From NCBI GenBank assembly GCA_018971525.1, contig JAGXAR010000011.1:1-64000 (forward strand): a DNA stretch of 64,000 nucleotides, given 5' to 3'. The notes beneath the pieces were generated by a model. That model was given only the letters and a program-made list of their open reading frames with translations. It made no database searches and was not told the origin of the DNA. Shown here piece by piece: positions 8,144 to 17,628 of the stretch (within the stretch, counting starts at the first letter, position 1; the number at the start of each line of letters is the position of its first letter). Origin of the DNA: Nitrospirota bacterium (GTDB taxonomy: Bacteria; Nitrospirota; Nitrospiria; Nitrospirales; Nitrospiraceae). The position numbers were made by a program, and so were the translations under genes.

Positions 8144-8557
8144 TCAGGCCATGTCCTCTAAGGGACAGCGATCTTTGAAGCCTGTGGTCGTCTCATGCCA
8201 CCACCGGATTTCTTGCTCCCCAAGCTTCCAGCAGAGATAGACCACTCGTCCGTCACGAAGGTGAGGAAAGTCACAGAGACCGAGGTCCAGGTCCTTTACC
8301 AGGATGCCGAGCTCCTGAATCGCCTGAAGATTCATGCTGACTTGTTGAAGGCCCGAGATGTACAGGTGTCCAACGGTACTGCCCCCGCCATATTCGGCCC
8401 GGGCGCTGGCCTTCTTGATATCTTCTTTCGTGCGGGCCAAGACAGCCTTGGCTTGCTGAATCGATGTCAATTTGGAATTGAGCTGGGGTATGAGGTGATT
8501 GGCCTCGGACAAGCTAAATATTCGCTCGTGCTGTTCGTGTTCGTCGTCGTGCGCCAT
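8144..8557 (-). CDS. DUF2203 family protein
   Basis: A 137-residue protein matching DUF2203. It starts with a His-rich tag (MAHDDEHEQHERIFSL), then a helical segment SEANHLIPQLNSKLTSIQ, and ends with the characteristic DFPHLRDGRVVYLCWKLGE and IRWWHETTTGFKDR blocks (about 95-130). Proteins of this family have no established function; they are soluble with a conserved Trp/His-rich C-terminus. It is the first gene of a small minus-strand pair with the YciI-like protein. Confidence 0.82.
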   Translation of the reverse strand: MAHDDEHEQHERIFSLSEANHLIPQLNSKLTSIQQAKAVLARTKEDIKKASARAEYGGGSTVGHLYISGLQQVSMNLQAIQELGILVKDLDLGLCDFPHLRDGRVVYLCWKLGEQEIRWWHETTTGFKDRCPLEDMA

Positions 8558-8705
8558 GGTGTGCTCCCGCTGATCCCCTCATTTAGCACACCACTCTTTT
8601 GTGCTGCAACCGCAGGCATCGCAGTAATCCTGTAGTTAGGAAGAAGCCGTCTTGGCTGGACCGGTTGAGAGAAAGGGGGTATAGCGTGAAAAAAAGATAT
8701 CCATG

Positions 8706-8734
8706 TTGACAAGGGGTGCCGCTCGCGTTATTAT
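8706..8734 (+). promoter_or_regulatory. Sigma-70 promoter upstream of rho
   Basis: A perfect -35 TTGACA (8706-8711) is followed by a 17-base spacer and the -10 TATTAT (8729-8734), one mismatch from consensus. Transcription should begin near 8741. The next gene on this strand is rho, 330 bases on. Confidence 0.75.
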
Positions 8735-8740
8735 TCTTAG

Positions 8741-9071
8741 AATATCTCAGCTCGGCTCAAGGTTATCTCCACACACAAGACTTCCGGGGCGCGTCTCGAC
8801 ACAAGCCACAATTGTTCAGAGAATAAAAGCGAGTCAGCTCGGCATGAGTTCCGGCTTGCAACAATCATCCGCAGCCATGAGACAAAGTCATACCCTGATA
8901 GCGACGGGCGTAAACGGGTAAGTCCTTCACGGGTCACCCTCTTTAGCTGATACACACGACACAATCACCAACTGTATTACCATTACCATTCGGTCTCTGG
9001 ACAATTTCCCATGGTTCACCACGTGCGATTGCTGCTGATAACGATGCAGCCGGAGGTTTGAGAGGATACTC
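8741..9071 (+). other. Long 5' leader of rho
   Basis: If the promoter at 8706-8734 is used, rho has an untranslated leader of about 330 bases. No convincing small frame with a ribosome site was seen in it. Long leaders that allow Rho to terminate its own transcript are known for rho genes in other bacteria; the present leader would fit such autoregulation, but no defined site is recognised. Confidence 0.45.
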
Positions 9072-10343
9072 ATGACACAAACGAAGGGGGAGGTTATGCA
9101 TCTGGCGGAGCTGAAGCAGAAGTCCATTGCCGATCTCAATGAGGTGGCGCGCGATCTAAAGATCGATGGCGCAGCCAATCTGCGGAAGCAGGAATTGATT
9201 TTTGCGATTCTGCAGGCGCAGACCGCGAATAATGGCGTGGTCTTCGGCGAAGGCGTGCTCGAAACGCTCCCTGACGGGTTCGGATTTCTGCGCGCTCCCG
9301 ATTCGAACTATCTCCCGGGCCCTGACGATATCTATATCTCCCCCTCTCAAATCCGGCGTTTCAATCTGCGCACCGGCGACATTGTCTCCGGGCAGATCCG
9401 GCCACCGAAGGAGAGCGAACGGTATTTTGCGTTGCTCAAGGTTGAGAAGGTCAATTACGAAGATCCCGAAGTGTCTCGCGACAAGATACTTTTCGATAAC
9501 CTGACGCCACTCTATCCGGAAGAGCGTCTGGTCCTTGAGTTCGATCGTGAAGAATATTGCACTCGTGTGATGGATCTCACGACCCCGATTGGTAAAGGCC
9601 AGCGTGGTCTGATCGTCGCGGCTCCTCGAACCGGAAAAACGATGTTGCTGCAGGCCATCGCTCGGGCCATTCTCAAAAACCACAAGGAAGTAACCTTGAT
9701 CGTGCTGCTCATCGACGAGCGGCCGGAAGAAGTCACCGACTGGCAACGGCAGGTAAAGGCCGAGGTCATCAGCTCCACCTTCGATGAGCCGGCCCAGCGC
9801 CATGCCCAAGTGGCTGAAATGGTGCTCGAAAAGGCAAAGCGACTGGTCGAACATAAGAAAGATGTCGTGGTGCTGCTGGACAGCATCACCCGCCTGGCGC
9901 GCGCGTATAACACAATTGCGCCGCCGAGCGGCAAGGTGTTGTCGGGAGGTTTGGATTCGAACGCGCTCCAGCGGCCGAAGCGGTTCTTTGGGGCGGCGCG
10001 CAACATCGAAAACGGCGGCAGTCTCACCATCATGGCGACAGCACTTGTTGACACCGGTAGCCGGATGGATGATGTTATTTTTGAAGAGTTCAAGGGGACC
10101 GGTAACATGGAAGTCCATCTTGATCGCCGCCTAGCCGACAAGCGGCTCTTCCCGGCCATCGATATCAGCCAGTCCGGGACGAGAAAAGAAGAATTGTTGG
10201 TGGACAAGGATCGTCTCAACAAGATGTGGATTCTGCGCAAGGTGTTGAGTCCGCTCGGGACGATGGAAGCCATGGAGTTTCTGATGGACAAGCTGCATGG
10301 CACCAAGACCAATCAGGAATTCCTGCAGTCGATGAATCGATAA
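9072..10343 (+). CDS. rho: Transcription termination factor Rho
   Basis: A 423-residue hexameric RNA helicase that ends transcription. The Rho N-terminal helical domain is at about 10-50 ([20 protein letters not shown] without its first residues), and the cold-shock-like RNA-binding domain at about 55-125 ([20 protein letters not shown]). The ATPase core has Walker [17 protein letters not shown] near 180 and Walker [17 protein letters not shown] near 265. The secondary RNA-binding loops are intact. Two ATGs compete: 9072 with GAGG about seven bases upstream, and 9096 with a close GGGGGAGG. I kept 9072, with some doubt. Confidence 0.97.
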   Translation: MTQTKGEVMHLAELKQKSIADLNEVARDLKIDGAANLRKQELIFAILQAQTANNGVVFGEGVLETLPDGFGFLRAPDSNYLPGPDDIYISPSQIRRFNLRTGDIVSGQIRPPKESERYFALLKVEKVNYEDPEVSRDKILFDNLTPLYPEERLVLEFDREEYCTRVMDLTTPIGKGQRGLIVAAPRTGKTMLLQAIARAILKNHKEVTLIVLLIDERPEEVTDWQRQVKAEVISSTFDEPAQRHAQVAEMVLEKAKRLVEHKKDVVVLLDSITRLARAYNTIAPPSGKVLSGGLDSNALQRPKRFFGAARNIENGGSLTIMATALVDTGSRMDDVIFEEFKGTGNMEVHLDRRLADKRLFPAIDISQSGTRKEELLVDKDRLNKMWILRKVLSPLGTMEAMEFLMDKLHGTKTNQEFLQSMNR

Positions 10344-10437
10344 CATCCGACTTGTATCTGGTCTCTGAGACAGGGTACAGTGGCTGGCCTTCGAATGGGC
10401 GAAGGTCGATGATTTTGATGCCAGGGGAGTGGGAACT

Positions 10438-10644
10438 ATGAAGAAGGGTATTCATCCCGTGTATCGGGAAGTCGCGGTGCATTGCGCCTGCGGCAACAAA
10501 TATAAGACCCGATCGACGGGCGGCGATATCAATGTCGATATTTGTTCAAGCTGCCATCCGTTTTTTACAGGGACGCAGAAGATCATTGATACCGAAGGGC
10601 GCGTTGAGCGATTCAAGAAGAAGTACGCGAAGAAAGAAAAGTAG
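10438..10644 (+). CDS. rpmE: 50S ribosomal protein L31
   Basis: A 68-residue ribosomal protein L31 of the zinc-binding type. The zinc ligands are all present: Cys16, Cys18, Cys36 and Cys39 (HCACGN and [11 protein letters not shown]). The C-terminal basic tail ([13 protein letters not shown]) is typical. The start [11 protein letters not shown] is preferred over an in-frame start three codons upstream because GGGGAG lies about eight bases before it and it matches the family start. It follows rho by 94 bases and is followed by a terminator. Confidence 0.96.
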   Translation: MKKGIHPVYREVAVHCACGNKYKTRSTGGDINVDICSSCHPFFTGTQKIIDTEGRVERFKKKYAKKEK

Positions 10645-10666
10645 CTCGAGAAGAGGCCATACGAGG

Positions 10667-10704
10667 GACCTTGCTTCGCTGAGGGGCAGGGTCTCTTTGT
10701 TTTT
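10667..10704 (+). terminator. Terminator after rpmE
   Basis: GACCTTGC (10667-10674) pairs with GCAGGGTC (10686-10693) in an eight-pair stem with one G-U pair, followed by TCTTTGTTTTT. It separates rpmE from prfA. Confidence 0.6.
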
Positions 10705-10745
10705 GTGCACCAGGGGCTGAGCGCGAATCAGAGGGAAGCAGGGCC

Positions 10746-11822
10746 ATGGAAGCAGTCTTACTGAAGAAATGGGAAGTGTTGGCAACCCGATTTGATGAGC
10801 TGACGAATCAGCTCATGGACCCGTCTCTGATGAGCCAACCCTCGCAGTTGCATAAGGTGAACAAGGAGCGGACGGATATCGAACCGGCGGCCAAGCTTCT
10901 TGCAATCTATCGAGACAACATAAGGCAGTTGGAAGAAGCCGTTCAAATTCTTGCAGACCCTACGGCGGGAGCCGAGTTGCATAAGATGGCGATGGAGGAG
11001 AGCGCCGCGCTTGAACGCCAGCAACTCGAGATCGAACAGCAGGCCCAAGAGCTGCTGATCCCCAAAGACCCGCGAGACGAGAAGAGCCTGCTTCTCGAAA
11101 TCCGCGCCGGAACCGGTGGTGATGAGGCGGCACTTTTCGCCGGAGCGTTGTTCCGCATGTACAGCAAGTACGCCGAGATTAAAGGCTTTAAGGTCGATGT
11201 GGTCGAAGCCACAGAAACCGTGGGCGGGGGCTACAAGGGAGTCGTCGCGCTGATCGAAGGCAAGGGTGCCTACAGCCACTTCAAGTTCGAGGCCGGGGTC
11301 CACCGGGTGCAGCGTGTCCCCGTCACTGAGGCCAGTGGCCGGATTCATACGTCGACCGTCACCGTCGCCGTCATGCCTGAGGTGGATGAGGTCGATGTGC
11401 AGATCGATCCCATGGATCTCCGGATCGACACCTTCTGTTCATCCGGCGCCGGAGGTCAGAGCGTCAATACGACAAAATCGGCGGTGCGGATCACCCATAT
11501 TCCGACCGGTGTGGTGGTGAGTTGCCAGGACGAACGATCGCAGCTGAAAAATCGCAACAAGGCGATGCGGACCCTGCGGGCCAGAATCGTCGAAGCGGAG
11601 AGGGAGAAGCAGGAAGCGGAAATCGCGCAGAATCGCAAGGCTCAAGTGGGCACGGGTGAACGAAGCGAGAAGATTCGCACCTACAACTTCCCGCAGAATC
11701 GGGTGACCGATCATCGTGTCGGCGTGACCCTGCATAAGCTGGAACAGGTGCTCGAAGGCGACCTCGACGAACTCGTTCAGGCTCTGAAGACGCAGCGTCA
11801 GCAAGAAGTGGGTGCTGCTTAA
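10746..11822 (+). CDS. prfA: Peptide chain release factor 1
   Basis: A 358-residue class I release factor for UAA and UAG. The codon-reading tripeptide region reads VPVTEASGRIHTS (PxT motif near 191-193) and the catalytic GGQ is in CSSGAGGQSVN near 235-237. The N-terminal coiled coil (about 1-110) is normal. The C-terminal EQVLEGDLDELVQAL block is typical. It is directly followed by prmC, which methylates the GGQ glutamine, so the two form a functional pair. Confidence 0.97.
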   Translation: MEAVLLKKWEVLATRFDELTNQLMDPSLMSQPSQLHKVNKERTDIEPAAKLLAIYRDNIRQLEEAVQILADPTAGAELHKMAMEESAALERQQLEIEQQAQELLIPKDPRDEKSLLLEIRAGTGGDEAALFAGALFRMYSKYAEIKGFKVDVVEATETVGGGYKGVVALIEGKGAYSHFKFEAGVHRVQRVPVTEASGRIHTSTVTVAVMPEVDEVDVQIDPMDLRIDTFCSSGAGGQSVNTTKSAVRITHIPTGVVVSCQDERSQLKNRNKAMRTLRARIVEAEREKQEAEIAQNRKAQVGTGERSEKIRTYNFPQNRVTDHRVGVTLHKLEQVLEGDLDELVQALKTQRQQEVGAA

Positions 11823-11823
11823 T

Positions 11824-12729
11824 ATGGACGCGGTTGCCCCGATCCCTCAGTCAGCAGGCCAGGCAACGCTCGGTGAGGTCATCGCAGAGGCGCGACGGAT
11901 GTTGGAACAGGCCGGCGTCGAGAGCGCGGGGCAGGAAGCGTGTTGGCTGGTGGAGCACGTGCTCCGCCTTCCTGCACATCATGTTGTCGCCGATCGGGAT
12001 CGACTGCTGCCTCACGCCGAGTTGGTGGCAGTGAGAGGACTGATTGAGCGGCGGGTTGGTCGTGAGCCCTTGCAATATATTCTCGGAACTCAGGAATTTT
12101 GCGGGTTGGAGTTTGACGTGAATGCGGCGGTGCTCATTCCGAGGCCAGAGACTGAGTTGCTTGTGGAGTATGTCGCGCAACGGATTCCCGCCGAGCGACA
12201 GGCCACCATCGTCGATGTCTGCACGGGATCCGGGTGCATTGCCGTGGCGGTTGCGCGGCTGAGGCCTCTTGTACGGGTGATCGCGATTGATCTATCGAAC
12301 CCCTCGCTCGATGTCGCCAGGCAGAATGCCGCCCGCCATGCCGTAGGTGAGCGCATCACATGGTTGGAAGGTGACTTACTGGGGCCATTGGCGGAGAAGG
12401 AACTGGAAGGGCGCATTGACGTCATCGTCTCGAATCCTCCCTATATTGCGGAGGCTGATTGGGCGACGCTTCAGCCGGAAGTGCGGCTATTTGAACCGCG
12501 AGGTGCGCTGGTGGCAGGGCCTCAGGGAACGGAGTTGCATGAACGGTTGCTGCAGGAGGCCGGTCGATACCTGTCTCCCGGCGGCGCACTGATCATGGAG
12601 ATTGGTGCCGGCCAGGGTCGTGCGATGCGGCGGATTGTCGACCAGCTACCTGGGTACAGATTTCGCCGGCTGGTCTACGATGCGGCAGGCCTTGAGCGCG
12701 TCGTGATTGTGGAGCGAGCAGGAACATAG
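11824..12729 (+). CDS. prmC: Release factor glutamine methyltransferase
   Basis: A 301-residue SAM-dependent methyltransferase that modifies the GGQ glutamine of release factors. The N-terminal helical domain (about 10-85) precedes a Rossmann domain with the SAM-binding [17 protein letters not shown] and the catalytic NPPY motif ([13 protein letters not shown], about 205). The conserved [10 protein letters not shown] block is present. Start: a GTG at 11812 overlaps prfA, but the ATG at 11824 directly after the prfA stop is preferred. It lies 1 base after prfA, so translation is likely coupled. Confidence 0.93.
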   Translation: MDAVAPIPQSAGQATLGEVIAEARRMLEQAGVESAGQEACWLVEHVLRLPAHHVVADRDRLLPHAELVAVRGLIERRVGREPLQYILGTQEFCGLEFDVNAAVLIPRPETELLVEYVAQRIPAERQATIVDVCTGSGCIAVAVARLRPLVRVIAIDLSNPSLDVARQNAARHAVGERITWLEGDLLGPLAEKELEGRIDVIVSNPPYIAEADWATLQPEVRLFEPRGALVAGPQGTELHERLLQEAGRYLSPGGALIMEIGAGQGRAMRRIVDQLPGYRFRRLVYDAAGLERVVIVERAGT

Positions 12730-12740
12730 GCGCGGAGACG

Positions 12741-14018
12741 ATGGATCGTACTGTCATCACCGGAGGGAGGCCGCTTCGAGGAGAGGTTGAGATCAGCGGG
12801 GCGAAGAATGCCGCGTTGCCGATCTTAGCCTCCACTATTCTTGGCGGCGGAGAGTGCGTCATTACCAACGTGCCCCGCGTGGTGGATGTCGTCACCATGG
12901 GCAAGTTGTTGGGCATCCTGGGCGCGAAGGTGCACCATGAGGGGAACCGTGCGGTCATCAATGCGGGTGTGATCAGCTCGACCCAAGCCCCCTACGACCT
13001 TGTGAAAACCATGCGGGCTTCCGTACTCGTGTTAGGGCCGCTGCTGGCGCGATGGGGAGAAGCAACGGTGTCGATGCCAGGCGGCTGCGCGATTGGGTCA
13101 CGCCCGGTCAATCTCCATCTTGCCGGACTCGCCAAAATGGGTGCGGAAGTTTCGATGGAACACGGGTATATTCGCGCGAGAGCGAAGCGGTTGAAGGGCG
13201 CACAGATCTACTGCGACACACCTACGGTCACCGGAACGGAAAATCTGATGATGGCCGCGTCGCTCGCCCAGGGGACCACGGTCATTGAGAATGCCGCGAA
13301 GGAACCGGAGATCGTGGACCTCGCGAATTTTCTCGTGAAGCGAGGGGCTCGCATCGTCGGTGCAGGGTCGGATGTCATCACGATCGAAGGTGTCCGTGAG
13401 TTACACGGGAGCGATCACGACGTCATCCCGGATCGCATCGAAACAGGAACATATCTCGTGGCCGGAGCCATTACGCGGGGAGCGGTGATGCTCAAGCGAT
13501 GCTGTCCGAATCACTTGGATGCGTTGCTGATGAAGTTGCGGGAAGCGGGTGTTGAGATGCAGGTCGAGAAGGATTTTATTCACCTCAACGCGGCATCGCG
13601 GCTCAAAGGAATCGACATTCGAACATTGCCGTATCCCGGGTTTCCTACCGACATGCAGGCGCAGATGGTGGCCTTGATGACGGCTGCTGAGGGCACGAGC
13701 GTGATTACGGAGACAGTGTTCGAAAGCCGCTTTATGCATGTCGAGGAGTTGCGGCGGATGGGTGCCGAGATTAAGGTCGAAGGTAATCGGGCGGTGGTGA
13801 CCGGACCGACCAGGTTGGCCGGGGCTCCGGTGATGGCGTCCGATCTTCGTGCGAGCGCAGGATTGGTCTTAGCCGGTCTTGCGGCGGAAGGCACGACGGA
13901 GATTCTCCGGGTTTACCATCTGGATCGCGGCTATGAGCGGATGGAGGAGAAACTGCGCGGGTTGGGTGCGTCGATCACCCGTCACAAAGAGGGAGCGGTT
14001 CCGGCCAAGACTCGCTGA
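12741..14018 (+). CDS. murA: UDP-N-acetylglucosamine 1-carboxyvinyltransferase
   Basis: A 425-residue enzyme catalysing the first committed step of peptidoglycan synthesis, transfer of enolpyruvate to UDP-GlcNAc. The N-terminal [15 protein letters not shown] block is family-specific, and the catalytic cysteine is Cys116 in [15 protein letters not shown], so fosfomycin sensitivity of the Cys type is expected. The [10 protein letters not shown] block near 298 is intact. It lies 11 bases after prmC and 4 bases before hisG, so it is probably cotranscribed with both. Confidence 0.96.
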   Translation: MDRTVITGGRPLRGEVEISGAKNAALPILASTILGGGECVITNVPRVVDVVTMGKLLGILGAKVHHEGNRAVINAGVISSTQAPYDLVKTMRASVLVLGPLLARWGEATVSMPGGCAIGSRPVNLHLAGLAKMGAEVSMEHGYIRARAKRLKGAQIYCDTPTVTGTENLMMAASLAQGTTVIENAAKEPEIVDLANFLVKRGARIVGAGSDVITIEGVRELHGSDHDVIPDRIETGTYLVAGAITRGAVMLKRCCPNHLDALLMKLREAGVEMQVEKDFIHLNAASRLKGIDIRTLPYPGFPTDMQAQMVALMTAAEGTSVITETVFESRFMHVEELRRMGAEIKVEGNRAVVTGPTRLAGAPVMASDLRASAGLVLAGLAAEGTTEILRVYHLDRGYERMEEKLRGLGASITRHKEGAVPAKTR

Positions 14019-14022
14019 CATC

Positions 14023-14727
14023 ATGCTGACGATTGCTTTGTCGAAGGGGAAAATGTTGGACCTCACGCTGGACGTCTTTCGTCGAGCGGGCTATGCACTG
14101 GGTAGCCTCTCGTCCGAGAGTCGCCGACTGGTGTTTTCCTGTCCGGAGATCGGCATGACCTTTCTGATCGTGCGACCGACCGATGTGCCGACCTATGTCG
14201 AATATGGCGCGGCGGATGTCGGAATTGTCGGGAAAGACGTCTTGATGGAACAGGACAGCGACGTATATGAGCCATTGGATTTAAACTTCGGAGCGTGTAG
14301 AATCGCCGTCGCTGCGCTCAAGGGGCAGGCCTCACGCGACCGGCTGTCCTCGAAAATTCGGGTAGCGACCAAGTATCCGAAGATCACCGAGCGGTATTTC
14401 AATCAGCGCGGCGTGCCGGTCGAAATCATCAAGTTGTACGGCTCGATTGAACTGGCACCGTTGGTCGGTCTGGCCGACCGGATCGTCGATCTGGTCGAGA
14501 CTGGAAACACGCTGAAGGCGCATAACCTCGTCGAAGTGGAGTGCATCGCGCAGTCCACCGCTCGGCTGGTTGTGAATCGAGCGAGTCTGAAGCTGAAGCA
14601 CGCGGTGGTCACAGAGCTGATCAAAAAGCTCCGGGCTGTCAGCCGCACATCGACTGGGTCTCGAACATCCGCTCCGCGCAAGTCTTCGCGTGGGGCACGT
14701 CGAACGGTCAGACGGACGCGCAAATGA
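14023..14727 (+). CDS. hisG: ATP phosphoribosyltransferase, short form
   Basis: A 234-residue catalytic HisG for the first step of histidine synthesis. It starts MLTIALSKGKMLDLTLDVF, has the RPTDVPTYVEYGAADVGIVG region and the PRPP-binding LADRIVDLVETGNTLKAH segment (about 148-165). The regulatory ACT-like third domain is absent, so this is the short form that normally needs HisZ; no hisZ is in the window. The last 25 residues are an Arg/Ser/Thr-rich tail beyond the usual length. A longer open frame starts at 13879 inside murA but is not supported. The stop overlaps hisD. Confidence 0.92.
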   Translation: MLTIALSKGKMLDLTLDVFRRAGYALGSLSSESRRLVFSCPEIGMTFLIVRPTDVPTYVEYGAADVGIVGKDVLMEQDSDVYEPLDLNFGACRIAVAALKGQASRDRLSSKIRVATKYPKITERYFNQRGVPVEIIKLYGSIELAPLVGLADRIVDLVETGNTLKAHNLVEVECIAQSTARLVVNRASLKLKHAVVTELIKKLRAVSRTSTGSRTSAPRKSSRGARRTVRRTRK

Positions 14728-16007
14728 AGATTGTGGCCTCCACCGAGCGAACCTTTCTCCCCGCACTCAAGAAAGTGACCTCGCGTGCCCGTGTGCAAGG
14801 GGCTGCCGTCGAGAAGACGGTCAAGTCGATTTTGCAAGCCGTGGAACGGGGTGGCGATAAGGCCGTTCTCCGCTATACGAAACAGTTTGACCGCGTCTCT
14901 ATGAAAGATACGGAGTTGCGCGTCACCCCCGAAGAAATCAAAGAGGCCTACTTCCACATCCGGAAAGACGAGGGCGACGCCCTCCGGTTTGCAGCCCAGA
15001 GGATCACGTCGTTCCATGAACGCCAGCGCATCAAGACCTGGATGTATCAGGACAATGAGGCCACGCTGGGGCAGGCGGTCACGCCGGTCGATGCGGTCGG
15101 GGTGTATGTGCCTGGCGGCAAGGCGGTCTATCCCTCGTCGGTCTTGATGTGCGCGATTCCGGCCAAAGTAGCCGGCGTCTCCCGTGTGGTGATGTGCACG
15201 CCGCCGCAAAAAGGCCCGATCAATCCCTACTTGCTGGTCGCAGCCGACATCGCCGGCGTCACGGAGATCTATCGCGTCGGGGGCGTGCAAGCCGTTGGAG
15301 CGATGGCCTACGGGACAAAGACGATCCAACGCGTCGACAAAATCGTGGGTCCCGGCAATATTTATGTCGCGACGGCCAAGCGGCTCCTCTACGGCACGGT
15401 CGGGATCGACATGGTGGCAGGTCCGAGCGAACTGCTTGTGGTCGCGGATGGCGATGCCAAGCCGACACATGTCGCGGCCGATCTCCTCTGCGAAGCGGAG
15501 CATGACGAAGATGCGCAGGTCTACCTCGTCACCACATCGGCCCAGTTGGCGAAGGATGTGGTGCGACTGATCGGCAGCCAATTGAAGGGGCTGCAACGGG
15601 AAAAGATTGCAGCCAAGTCCATCGCGCGACATTCGGTGGCCTTCGTGGTCACCACGATGGACGAAGCCATCGATGTGGCCAACGAGATTGCTCCGGAACA
15701 TTTGACCCTCTCGGTTGATGAGCCGTTTGATTATTTAGAGAAAATCCGTCACGCGGGGGCGCTCTTCTTGGGCCGGTACACTCCCCCGTCGGTTGCGGAT
15801 TATGTCGCAGGCCCGAATCACGTCTTGCCGACCGGTGGGACGGCGCGCTTCTTTTCGGCACTATCCGTCCACGATTACCTCAAGGTGAGCAACATTGTGC
15901 ACTATACGCGCGAGGAATTGAGCAAGGTGAAAGATCATCTCGTTCGGTTGGCACAGATGGAAGGGTTTGACGCCCATGCGAAATCAGCCTTGAGCAGGTT
16001 CTCATGA
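14724..16007 (+). CDS. hisD: Histidinol dehydrogenase
   Basis: A 427-residue zinc enzyme oxidising histidinol to histidine in two NAD-dependent steps. Visible features are the long N-terminal helices, [18 protein letters not shown] (about 117-134), [14 protein letters not shown] (about 228-241) and the metal/catalytic region EAEHDEDAQ, plus APEHLTL (about 318). The start at 14724 overlaps the hisG stop by ATGA; a longer frame upstream inside hisG is not used. Length and motifs are normal. Confidence 0.96.
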   Translation: MKIVASTERTFLPALKKVTSRARVQGAAVEKTVKSILQAVERGGDKAVLRYTKQFDRVSMKDTELRVTPEEIKEAYFHIRKDEGDALRFAAQRITSFHERQRIKTWMYQDNEATLGQAVTPVDAVGVYVPGGKAVYPSSVLMCAIPAKVAGVSRVVMCTPPQKGPINPYLLVAADIAGVTEIYRVGGVQAVGAMAYGTKTIQRVDKIVGPGNIYVATAKRLLYGTVGIDMVAGPSELLVVADGDAKPTHVAADLLCEAEHDEDAQVYLVTTSAQLAKDVVRLIGSQLKGLQREKIAAKSIARHSVAFVVTTMDEAIDVANEIAPEHLTLSVDEPFDYLEKIRHAGALFLGRYTPPSVADYVAGPNHVLPTGGTARFFSALSVHDYLKVSNIVHYTREELSKVKDHLVRLAQMEGFDAHAKSALSRFS

Positions 16008-16612
16008 AGAAGAACGGATCGGCAGCACGGCAGGCATCGATTCATCGCGCGACCAAAGAGACGGATATCCATGTCGAATGGACATTGGACGGCAGCGGGC
16101 AAGGGAAGATCGACACCGGCATCCGCTTCTTCGACCACATGCTGGAGTTGCTTTCGAAGCACGGCTTCTTCGATCTGACCGTACAGGCAAAGGGCGACAT
16201 CGATATTGACGAGCACCATACGGTGGAAGATGTCGGCATCGTCATGGGCAAGGCCTTGCATCAAGCGTTGGGGGAGAAGGCGGGGATCAAGCGATTTGGA
16301 TTTGCCTCGGCACCGTTGGATGAAACGCTGGCTCAGGTTACTGTGGATCTCAGTGGTCGGCCCTATCTCGTCTACAATGTGTCCTTGCCGGATCGGAAGA
16401 TCAAGGCATTCGACTTAGGCTTGTTCGAAGACTTCTTCCAGGCCTTCGTCACCCACGGCGGGCTCAATCTCCACGTGAACCTCATGTATGGCCGAAACCC
16501 GCACCACATCATGGAAGCCATCTTCAAAGGCCTGGCCAAGGCGTTGGATCAGGCCACGACGGTGGAAGATCGTCTGGCAGGTGGAGTGCTCTCGACCAAA
16601 GGGGCGTTGTAG
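16004..16612 (+). CDS. hisB: Imidazoleglycerol-phosphate dehydratase
   Basis: A 202-residue stand-alone dehydratase, the sixth step of histidine synthesis. Metal-binding histidines are visible in [27 protein letters not shown] and in the C-terminal [17 protein letters not shown]. It lacks the N-terminal phosphatase domain found in enterobacterial HisB, so histidinol-phosphatase must come from elsewhere. ATGA overlap with hisD indicates coupling. A terminator follows 38 bases after the stop. Confidence 0.95.
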   Translation: MKKNGSAARQASIHRATKETDIHVEWTLDGSGQGKIDTGIRFFDHMLELLSKHGFFDLTVQAKGDIDIDEHHTVEDVGIVMGKALHQALGEKAGIKRFGFASAPLDETLAQVTVDLSGRPYLVYNVSLPDRKIKAFDLGLFEDFFQAFVTHGGLNLHVNLMYGRNPHHIMEAIFKGLAKALDQATTVEDRLAGGVLSTKGAL

Positions 16613-16650
16613 CCGATCGAAAGCGAGTGAAGCTGAATGGGTTTGTGATG

Positions 16651-16688
16651 GGCAGGCGACTGAAAAGAAGCCTGCCCTTTTCGTTTTA
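16651..16688 (+). terminator. Terminator after hisB
   Basis: GGGCAGGC (16651-16658) pairs perfectly with GCCTGCCC (16671-16678), followed by TTTTCGTTTT. It splits the histidine genes into hisG-D-B and hisH onward. Confidence 0.8.
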
Positions 16689-17013
16689 TGAACCAGTCAG
16701 GGACGTGTGCGATCACAAGACCTCCTGTGAAAATAAAAGGTTCCGAATTTACCTCCCTACCGGATATCTTGCGTTTGCATACGCTAGTTCTCCATTGGGC
16801 CTGAGTCGATTCACTTCACTTCCTCCTTCTGACTTTCTCTCATCTTTGCCCCACAGTTCTTGCGCTTAGATTGGCAGTGGCAGGACGGCGTCAGTTGCGG
16901 TATTGTTACGCGTCTTCATACGGGTTAGGGGCAAGTGGCGTGGGGCAACGGGTGAGAGCAGGACCAGGAGTGTTCCTCCTCGCCGCTGACCTCGGTGTTC
17001 TCGCCTAGAAAAA
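16689..17013. other. Intergenic stretch before hisH
   Basis: No gene is seen. The stretch should carry the promoter for the second histidine block, but I found no clear -35/-10 pair, and no strong ribosome site lies directly before hisH. No RNA family is recognised. Confidence 0.35.
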
Positions 17014-17628
17014 ATGGATATGATCGCGATCATCGACTACGGCATGGGCAATCTCCGCAGTGTCTCCAAGGCCTTTGAGGCGGTGGGACATCAGGCGGTA
17101 GTCACGCGTGATCCGCGCGTGATCGGAAACGCGAGTCATGTCGTCCTGCCGGGTGTTGGAGCCTTTGGCGATTGCATGGCCAACGTTGAGCGCTACGGAT
17201 TGGCGGAGCCGATTCACACAGCGATTCAATCGGGGAAACCATTTCTGGGAATTTGTTTGGGGCTCCAATTGTTGTTCGAGGAAAGTGAGGAATTTGGGAC
17301 TCACAAGGGTCTCGGCGTTGTCCCCGGCAAGGTTAGGCGATTTCCTGCCGACCAGGGGTTGAAGGTGCCGCACATGGGTTGGAATAACGTCATGATTGAG
17401 CGGCCCTGTCCCCTGTTCGAGGGGATTCCCAACGGATCGTACTGGTACTTTGTGCATTCCTATTATGTCGATCCCTCTGACAGGACCCTTGCTGCAACCA
17501 CGACGGACTACGGGATGACGTTTGTGTCGAGTATCTGGCGGGACAATGTGGTGGCCTGTCAGTTCCATCCCGAAAAGAGTCAGGCCGTCGGGTTACGGCT
17601 GATCAAAAATTTTGGATCCTGGAAATGA
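17014..17628 (+). CDS. hisH: Imidazole glycerol phosphate synthase, glutaminase subunit
   Basis: A 204-residue class I glutamine amidotransferase that feeds ammonia to HisF. The catalytic triad is visible: Cys in FLGICLGLQLLFEES (near 84), and His/Glu in VACQFHPEKSQ (near 189-191). The oxyanion strand VLPGVGAFGDCM is present. The start is 17014 or the ATG two codons later (MIAIIDYGMGNL); no strong Shine-Dalgarno decides. The stop overlaps the following lipoprotein gene by ATGA. Confidence 0.94.
   Translation: MDMIAIIDYGMGNLRSVSKAFEAVGHQAVVTRDPRVIGNASHVVLPGVGAFGDCMANVERYGLAEPIHTAIQSGKPFLGICLGLQLLFEESEEFGTHKGLGVVPGKVRRFPADQGLKVPHMGWNNVMIERPCPLFEGIPNGSYWYFVHSYYVDPSDRTLAATTTDYGMTFVSSIWRDNVVACQFHPEKSQAVGLRLIKNFGSWK

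Noticed and set aside
9156-10118. A 320-codon minus-strand frame opposite rho
   Set aside because: The rho frame is certain; the shadow is explained by codon bias.
14403-15701. A 432-codon open frame on the minus strand
   Set aside because: It lies opposite hisG and hisD, has no family features, and follows the codon pattern of the intact plus-strand genes. It is an antisense shadow.
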